A DNA stretch of 7,510 nucleotides from Candidatus Zixiibacteriota bacterium (GTDB lineage: Bacteria; Zixibacteria; MSB-5A5; SM1-73): the NCBI GenBank assembly GCA_022866585.1, contig JALHUP010000297.1, positions 1-7,510 on the forward strand, in the 5' to 3' direction. The notes beneath the pieces were generated by a model. That model made no database searches. It saw only the letters and a program-made list of their open reading frames with translations, and had not been told where the DNA came from. Positions 1-4,086 of this stretch are shown piece by piece (position 1 is the first letter of the stretch; each line of letters starts with the position of its first letter). The position numbers and the translations under genes are program-made.

Positions 1-113
1 ACCTCTTCTTTTCCCTTGTCGGAGAAGGTTAGGGGTGGGAAGTATATAAACTCACTTCTTACTTTTGTATTATTGAGTTTAGTATAAGTAAGTGACATAT
101 CGAGGTCGTCTCA

Positions 114-214
114 TGTCATTGCCAGCGACCGTCCCGCAGAGCGGGATCCGCCTCTGGCGGAAAGGGAGCGTGGTCCCGCCATTAGCGGGACTTCGGCTAC
201 GCCTCGCAATGACA
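114..214. repeat. Nested-hairpin dispersed repeat (TGTCATTGC ... GCAATGACA)
   Basis: This 101-bp block has 9-bp perfect ends TGTCATTGC (114-122) and GCAATGACA (206-214). Inside are three strong hairpins: 132-137/141-146 (TCCCGC), 147-152/156-161 (TCCGCC) and 173-179/185-191 (GTCCCGC). From general knowledge, TGTCATTGCGAG-type palindromes are common dispersed repeats in several bacterial lineages. No transposase or target duplication is seen. Confidence 0.72.
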
Positions 215-273
215 CCTATCACTCCGTTTTGCGAAATTCAATAATAGAGTGCTTTTGCAAAATTGTTTTTTCT

Positions 274-321
274 GCGGGGCTGGGAGCCCTTCAGGGTGAA
301 TCCCTTCAGGATGAACCCCGC
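274..321. repeat. Tandem 15-bp repeat inside a 6-bp inverted repeat
   Basis: CCCTTCAGGGTGAAT (287-301) is followed directly by CCCTTCAGGATGAAC (302-316), matching at 13 of 15 positions. The pair is enclosed by GCGGGG (274-279) and CCCCGC (316-321). It lies 24 bases beyond the mobB stop. Its function is unknown. Confidence 0.65.
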
Positions 322-344
322 CTACGCGATCTTTGAGAACCCTA

Positions 345-833
345 TCATTTCAAGAAATGATCTTCGATGAATTCGATCAGCGAATCGGTCTGATTGAATG
401 AAAAATAGGGAATCCCTAAAGACGCATCAGTATCTCCTACCACTGCAATTAAATTATCTTCTGGCGAACAGAGCAGTCCTTTGTGCTTTTTAGAATCAAT
501 TACCTCAATTTTGGGGAAGGCGGAATTTTTGAATCCTTCGCCAATCACCAGATCGTAGTCAGCAAAAACGAAATCCAAAAGCTGTTCAAAATTCTTGCTT
601 CTTAATGTCCTGGAGAATAAAGCAATCTTCGTGGGCGAAAGGATCAAGGTAGATTCTGCTCCGGCTTGAGCATGTCTATGGGAATCCTTTCCGGGCGTGT
701 CAAATTCATGATCCTGGGTGGTATATTTTATGCTCCCGATCTTGTAACCTTTGTTTTTTAGACCTGTGATCAGCTTTTCAATCAGAGTGGTCTTTCCAAC
801 TTTCTTTTTCCCCACCACTAACAGGATTTTCAT
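345..833 (-). CDS. mobB: Molybdopterin-guanine dinucleotide biosynthesis protein B
   Basis: MobB is a small P-loop GTPase that assists MobA in forming the guanine dinucleotide molybdenum cofactor used by enzymes such as formate dehydrogenase. The 162-residue protein has a Walker A motif GKKKVGKTT (8-16). The MobB signature follows: GSIKY, then DTPGKDSHRHAQAGA at 45-59. YDLVIGEGFK (93-102) contains the second conserved acidic stretch. Length agrees with the family (about 170 residues). It starts with ATG, and the nearest good ribosome site, GGAGTGA, is a rather long 13-16 bases upstream. The stop TGA is followed at once by TAG in frame. It is separated from the formate dehydrogenase operon by a terminator but points the same way. 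This co-location fits cofactor supply. MobA is not in the window. Confidence 0.93.
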   Translation of the reverse strand: MKILLVVGKKKVGKTTLIEKLITGLKNKGYKIGSIKYTTQDHEFDTPGKDSHRHAQAGAESTLILSPTKIALFSRTLRSKNFEQLLDFVFADYDLVIGEGFKNSAFPKIEVIDSKKHKGLLCSPEDNLIAVVGDTDASLGIPYFSFNQTDSLIEFIEDHFLK

Positions 834-1008
834 AATAGAAGAAAAATCACTCCTTTATATTGCGCTCTCCCCCGAGGGGAGAGGGGACTTAAAATTCATC
901 CACTCATTTTCAAGAGAGAATCTTTTTAGAGAAACGTTTGTAACGATATACCTGATCCTTTTATCTCCCAATTAAAAGTCCAGAAGGTTTAGAAATTGCC
1001 CAGCCTTA
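834..1008. other. Spacer between the small gene and mobB, with a C/G-rich hairpin
   Basis: No gene is supported. It contains a perfect 8-bp hairpin, CTCTCCCC (865-872) with GGGGAGAG (876-883) and a 3-base loop, belonging to a repeat type also seen near 1222-1233. A ribosome site for mobB (GGAGTGA, 847-853) lies at its left end. The hairpin has no T-run after it on the minus strand, so I do not call it a terminator. Confidence 0.6.
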
Positions 1009-1179
1009 TTAGGATAGTTCAATCTCGATTTTCTCAGGTTTTTCTTCAAGCCTCAAAGATGAAATCATCGCCCAGATAGTGTTGCCCAATATGTGCGTGG
1101 CGAAGGGATTAAGCGTAACATCTTTCCCATTCACTTTGATCTTTAGGGATCGAGCCTTCTCTTTTCTATCATTTACCAT
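1009..1179 (-). CDS. Small conserved-looking hypothetical protein, 56 residues
   Basis: A short frame on the minus strand encodes 56 residues beginning MVNDRKEKARSLKIKVNGKD, with VTLNPFATHILGNTIWAMIS in the middle, and ending KPEKIEIELS before two successive TAA stops. It reads like a real protein: a basic start, a beta-hairpin-like KIKVNGKDVTLN, the LNPF-ATHILGNTI helix, and a final amphipathic strand. From memory, small proteins of this layout (I-V-N-G-x-x-V-x-LNPF followed by a helix and a short acidic strand) occur in anaerobes. I cannot name a family or function. The ribosome site is weak (GGGGAA about 8 bases before the ATG). The gene lies 175 bases upstream of mobB on the same strand, so a link to molybdenum cofactor or formate metabolism is possible but unproven. 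Confidence 0.72.
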   Translation of the reverse strand: MVNDRKEKARSLKIKVNGKDVTLNPFATHILGNTIWAMISSLRLEEKPEKIEIELS

Positions 1180-1233
1180 CTTTTGTTCCCCATTCGCGTT
1201 TTCACCTCACACCCCCGTCCCCCTCTCCACGGA

Positions 1234-1364
1234 GAGACTGTGTCATAATTCGGTTTTTTGTAGCCGCAGACTTTAGTCTGCGAAAACCGTTTGTTGAATT
1301 CCAACAGCTTACGCAATCTAAGGATTGCGGCTACAACCTCAAAACACAATTATGACACAGTCTC
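1234..1364. mobile_element. MITE-like element with 17-bp perfect terminal inverted repeats
   Basis: This 131-bp non-coding element has perfect ends, GAGACTGTGTCATAATT (1234-1250) and its reverse complement (1348-1364). Inside is a second perfect 11-bp inverted pair TTGTAGCCGCA (1258-1268 / 1326-1336). Three local hairpins follow: 1265-1272/1275-1282 (8 bp), 1292-1296/1302-1306 (5 bp) and 1312-1318/1323-1329 (7 bp). The outer repeats continue imperfectly to 1222 and 1376 (8 of 12 positions). No obvious target duplication and no transposase are seen. This nested structure is typical of non-autonomous elements or large palindromic repeats. Confidence 0.72.
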
Positions 1365-1445
1365 AAAGTAGAGAGGAAGAGATGGAAGTAAGGTTTGTCT
1401 TCCTAACCATCACCCTTTAACCATTGCAAAAAATAGGCAAATCAA

Positions 1446-1471
1446 AAGAGGGGGAACTCCTTCCCCCTCTT
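1446..1471 (-). terminator. Intrinsic terminator of the formate dehydrogenase operon
   Basis: A perfect 11-bp stem (1446-1456 with 1461-1471) closes a 4-base loop. The arms are AAGAGGGGGAA and TTCCCCCTCTT. On the minus strand the hairpin runs into TTTTGATTT, a short T-rich tract. It lies about 57 bases after the stop of the membrane-protein gene, with no gene between. On the plus strand no T-run follows, so it is directional. Confidence 0.82.
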
Positions 1472-1528
1472 CAGAACAGGGATTGGGGTCTTGACTTTAG
1501 GAGATAGATTCACTTCGCTCACTACAAG

Positions 1529-2176
1529 TCAGAAGCGATATGCGAAAACCCCCAAAAGCCAGAAGCCTAATGAAACCAAAAGGAGTCCCCGGCCGTATGC
1601 TTTCTCTCCGATCTCTTGCCATCTGGTTAACGCAGGCGCTATTTTCCTTCCCAGACTGACTCCAATTATGATGCCCAAGAAGCTCAAAATCGCCGCATAG
1701 CTTCCTTCAGTGAAGACCCACTTTGCCAGCCCTGAAAGTCCTCTTTCGGTCCAGTAGGGATTGACAAATACATAGGCTTGAGAAAGTGAAAAGACCGTGT
1801 AGTTAACGTAGCTTGCTACAAACCCAATCAATCCCAAATGAATCGGACGTGCGAGCCAATCTCTCTTCTCAGACAAGGAGAATGCCAGGTCAAATACCGC
1901 TGCCTGCGCCACCACGGCAAAGATCTGACAGAAAAAGACCTGGGAAAGACCTAAGAATTTAAATCCCGCCGCTATCACTCCTATCGCTAAGGTGGAACCA
2001 GGCTTCCGAATAACCATTCTGGCCGTGGCCAAGATCAATATTCCGATTAGAGCCAGGATGGGAGAGCTCGAATGGAAACCGACTTTTCGCATAATGTCAA
2101 TCCCCAGAGCTTCCAGACCTCCCCAGATGGAGCCGAAAAGGATGATGCTTAAAACCAATTTCTTCTTCTCTGTCAT
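1529..2176 (-). CDS. Polytopic membrane protein of unknown function
   Basis: I do not recognise this 215-residue protein. It is very hydrophobic, with about six or seven likely membrane helices, roughly at 7-26, 38-56, 61-78, 80-100, 111-133, 157-176 and 196-213. Conserved-looking features include GSIWGGLEALGIDI in the first helix, a RKPGS turn at 57-61 and FFCQIFAVVAQA around 81-92. The compact size and Gly/Ala-rich helices recall S-components of ECF transporters or other small integral membrane proteins, but I see no diagnostic motif. It starts 15 bases after the porin stop with a good GGAGGAG site six bases before the ATG, and it is the last gene before a strong hairpin terminator. It is therefore probably part of the formate dehydrogenase operon. 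It does not look like FdnI: the conserved haem-ligand histidines are not evident (only H35 and H113). Its stop is TGA with no SECIS-like hairpin after it. Confidence 0.8.
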   Translation of the reverse strand: MTEKKKLVLSIILFGSIWGGLEALGIDIMRKVGFHSSSPILALIGILILATARMVIRKPGSTLAIGVIAAGFKFLGLSQVFFCQIFAVVAQAAVFDLAFSLSEKRDWLARPIHLGLIGFVASYVNYTVFSLSQAYVFVNPYWTERGLSGLAKWVFTEGSYAAILSFLGIIIGVSLGRKIAPALTRWQEIGEKAYGRGLLLVSLGFWLLGVFAYRF

Positions 2177-2191
2177 ATATCACTCCTCCGT

Positions 2192-3262
2192 TTAAAAGGC
2201 GATCTGCACCTGAGCTTGCACCAGGTCGTTGTCAATTTCCTTCGCCTGCTCCATTTTGTGGAGATAGTTCAAGTAGAACAGGACATTGATTCCATCAAGG
2301 TAGTAGTTCACTCCACCGGTAATGGCCGAGTTCCCATCCTTATCTACGTCGGTATTTGGGTCGTATGCCTCGTAACGTGCCAAAAATTCGACCTGCTGGA
2401 CCGGCTGAACGCCTACATGTGCAAAATAAGCCTGTGATTTCCTGGTACACTTTTCATCCACGCTCGGTCCAGTAAGATACTCATCCTCAGCCATTAAAAA
2501 CTCTCCCCTGAAGCGGATCGCCAACTGCTCCTTATTGTAGTCGACGATAGCAAATCCACCAAATCGGTTGAGCTTGAAGCTCTTCTCGTCTGGATTTAGG
2601 ACAACATGGGAAATGGTATCTTGATAAGTGGTCGGGGGCTTAGCCTTACCCAGCCAGCCATAACCACCAAAACGAATCTTTGCCTGATCCAGAGGAGGTT
2701 TAATATCTGCCCGAACCAAGAAATCCTTTGCATCGTTATTATCCGTAGTGTTGTTGGTAACATCACCCCCATTGAATACTCCCAGGTTAAAATCAACATA
2801 CTGGGTAGTGGTGGTGGTCTGTAAGCCAACCTGGCGCCAAACGGCGAATTTTTGCGTGGTAATCGGATAGTTGATTAACTCCAACTTAGAGGTGGCGTAA
2901 GGCATGTAAATGGTGAAATTAGGCAAAAATCGTCCGACTGCAATCTCAGTCTTCTGGATGTAGAAAAACTGCGCTTTGTAATCCAAAATGGCAGGGCTAC
3001 CCACCATTTCAGCCTGAACGAAATACTTCACCTTGTCCGGAATAATGGTTCCGGAAAAGAGGAAGCGCGCCCGATTCATGGTGAAAGCATCAATCCCTTG
3101 CTTATCTTCCATGTTATAAGTAAATCCAGCCTGAAGAATACCTCCTATTTTTAGGGTTCCTTTTCCTACCGTAATCCCCGCTTCTTCGGCAACAACTGAG
3201 TTTGAAATCAATGAAGAAAACAAAACAGCACCTATAACTACCAATAGGATCACCTTTTTCAT
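2192..3262 (-). CDS. Outer-membrane porin, phosphate-selective porin O/P-like
   Basis: This is a predicted 356-residue outer-membrane beta-barrel. From the chosen ATG the protein starts MKKVILLVV and carries a Sec signal peptide with a likely cleavage after VVA at residue 25. The rest has alternating polar and hydrophobic strands rich in Tyr, Phe and Gly and almost no Cys. Near the end, a YEAYDPNTDVDKDG turn and a TGGVNYYLDG strand lead to a last strand ending in Phe (QVQIAF). These are features of Porin_O_P proteins. A start at 3301 would add 13 charged residues before the signal peptide and overlap fdnH by 17 bases, with no good ribosome site. The start used here lies 22 bases after the fdnH stop and has a strong site. 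The substrate is unknown: the OprP/OprO name implies phosphate or polyphosphate, but the operon suggests a small anion such as formate. That link is inference. Confidence 0.85.
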   Translation of the reverse strand: MKKVILLVVIGAVLFSSLISNSVVAEEAGITVGKGTLKIGGILQAGFTYNMEDKQGIDAFTMNRARFLFSGTIIPDKVKYFVQAEMVGSPAILDYKAQFFYIQKTEIAVGRFLPNFTIYMPYATSKLELINYPITTQKFAVWRQVGLQTTTTTQYVDFNLGVFNGGDVTNNTTDNNDAKDFLVRADIKPPLDQAKIRFGGYGWLGKAKPPTTYQDTISHVVLNPDEKSFKLNRFGGFAIVDYNKEQLAIRFRGEFLMAEDEYLTGPSVDEKCTRKSQAYFAHVGVQPVQQVEFLARYEAYDPNTDVDKDGNSAITGGVNYYLDGINVLFYLNYLHKMEQAKEIDNDLVQAQVQIAF

Positions 3263-3272
3263 TTTTCTTATT

Positions 3273-3281
3273 CCCTCCTCC
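3273..3281 (-). promoter_or_regulatory. Ribosome binding site that fixes the porin start
   Basis: On the minus strand GGAGGAGGG lies 10 bases before the ATG at 3260-3262 and just after the fdnH stop (3285-3287). The upstream in-frame ATG at 3299-3301 is preceded by an A-rich stretch without a comparable site. This supports the shorter protein with an ordinary signal peptide. Confidence 0.8.
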
Positions 3282-3284
3282 TCT

Positions 3285-4085
3285 TTAGGATTTAACTTCA
3301 TTTTTTTCTTTCACTTCTCTTATTTTTGCTAAGACCATTCCCACTAAAGCGGCGGTAAGGGTCAAGGTGCCAAAGGGTTTTAAAAGTTCGTTGAACAAAC
3401 CCAAATCTTCGGAAACCTTGGGATTTTTGGGAAGATCAGGATAATAATCCAAAGCCTCGGGGAGCACGAAGATCTTCTTGGTTCCGGTGCTTAATTCTTT
3501 TTCACCGTAGATCACCGGATGTCTCCCCTTCATCTTTAACCTTTCCACAGCCTTGTGAGCCATTTCCAGGATTTGGTCCCGATCCCCAAAGACCAAGCAG
3601 TTGGTGGGACACACCTTCGCACAAGCTGGCGTTAAACCGTTCCCCAGTCGATCGAAGCAGAAGGTGCATTTGGTCGACTTTTCCGCTTGGGTGTCAATCA
3701 CGGGAATTGTGAAAGGACAATATTCCCGGCAGGCTCCACAGCCTATGCAGAGTTCCCGATTCACATGTATTGCCCCGGTGTTCTCATCCCGGGTCATGGC
3801 TTTCACTGGCGTTACCGGGCAAGCTTTGACGCAAGCTGGGTCAACGCACTGCATGCAGCGGTGTGATCGGAAAAGCCATCGTAATTTGTTCTGCTCTTCC
3901 ACCTCATAAAATTTTATTAGGTTGTAAGTGCTGGGAGAAAGCCCAATTGGATTCTGGTAGCCGCCCGCGGCCGCAAAGAAGGTGGTCTTTTCGCCCGGAA
4001 GCTCGTTCCATTGTTTGCAAGCCACCTGACAGGCCCGGCAGGCTATACATTTCTCCATATCCAGAAGGATTGCTTTTTCTGCCAT
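3285..4085 (-). CDS. fdnH: Formate dehydrogenase beta subunit, four [4Fe-4S] clusters, C-terminal membrane anchor
   Basis: This 266-residue electron-transfer subunit passes electrons from the catalytic subunit towards the membrane. Four cysteine groups are visible: C13/C16/C19/C23, C77/C80/C85/C89, C113/C116/C119/C123 and C140/C143/C155/C159, the pattern of FdnH/HybA-type ferredoxin subunits. Near the C-terminus, a KNPK segment is followed by one hydrophobic helix (about 238-256) and a charged tail, as in FdnH, where the helix anchors the subunit. It has no signal peptide, so it is probably exported with FdnG by the Tat system. The ATG lies one base after the fdnG stop, and its AGGAGGTG site (4093-4100) is inside the end of fdnG, implying translational coupling. 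E. coli FdnH is longer (294 residues). The usual partner FdnI is not next in line; a porin gene follows instead. Confidence 0.95.
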   Translation of the reverse strand: MAEKAILLDMEKCIACRACQVACKQWNELPGEKTTFFAAAGGYQNPIGLSPSTYNLIKFYEVEEQNKLRWLFRSHRCMQCVDPACVKACPVTPVKAMTRDENTGAIHVNRELCIGCGACREYCPFTIPVIDTQAEKSTKCTFCFDRLGNGLTPACAKVCPTNCLVFGDRDQILEMAHKAVERLKMKGRHPVIYGEKELSTGTKKIFVLPEALDYYPDLPKNPKVSEDLGLFNELLKPFGTLTLTAALVGMVLAKIREVKEKNEVKS

Positions 4086-4086
4086 T

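Larger units (their letters stand above)
1..344. other. Repeat-rich non-coding region downstream of mobB
   Basis: No open frame here looks coding. It holds a nested-hairpin element (114-214) and a tandem 15-bp repeat inside an inverted repeat (274-321). At 8-40 there is a degenerate form of a TCCC...GGAGAAGGTTAGGGG repeat. No clear intrinsic terminator for mobB is seen: the GCGGGG/CCCCGC pair at 274-321 is followed by A, not T, on the minus strand. Confidence 0.65.
1180..1528. other. Intergenic region between the formate dehydrogenase operon and the small gene
   Basis: No coding sequence is supported here. It holds the operon terminator (1446-1471), a MITE-like element (1234-1364) and C-rich sequence at 1211-1230. 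The stretch 1501-1524 (GAGAT...TTCGCTCACTA) resembles half of a dispersed bacterial repeat. I could not find a convincing promoter for the downstream small gene, although one should exist if the terminator is efficient. Confidence 0.6.

Noticed and set aside
1..344. CRISPR array, tRNA or riboswitch in the repeat-rich left end.
   Set aside because: Repeats are too few and irregular for CRISPR, and I see no tRNA cloverleaf or known riboswitch core.
344..361. Palindrome ATCATTTC-AA-GAAATGAT across the mobB stop as a terminator.
   Set aside because: It is A/T-rich with a 2-base loop and has no T-run after it; most likely chance.
944..975. Possible promoter for mobB on the minus strand (TTGGGA, then TATATC).
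   Set aside because: The spacer is only about 15 bases and neither box is a good match; not strong enough to annotate.
1445..1531. Read-through of the TGA stop of the membrane-protein gene as a second selenocysteine codon (28 more codons before the next stop).
   Set aside because: No SECIS-like hairpin follows at the right distance, the extension runs into the terminator, and it lacks protein-like character.
3263..3301. Porin start at the upstream ATG 3299-3301.
   Set aside because: It would overlap fdnH, place charged residues before the signal peptide and lacks a ribosome site.
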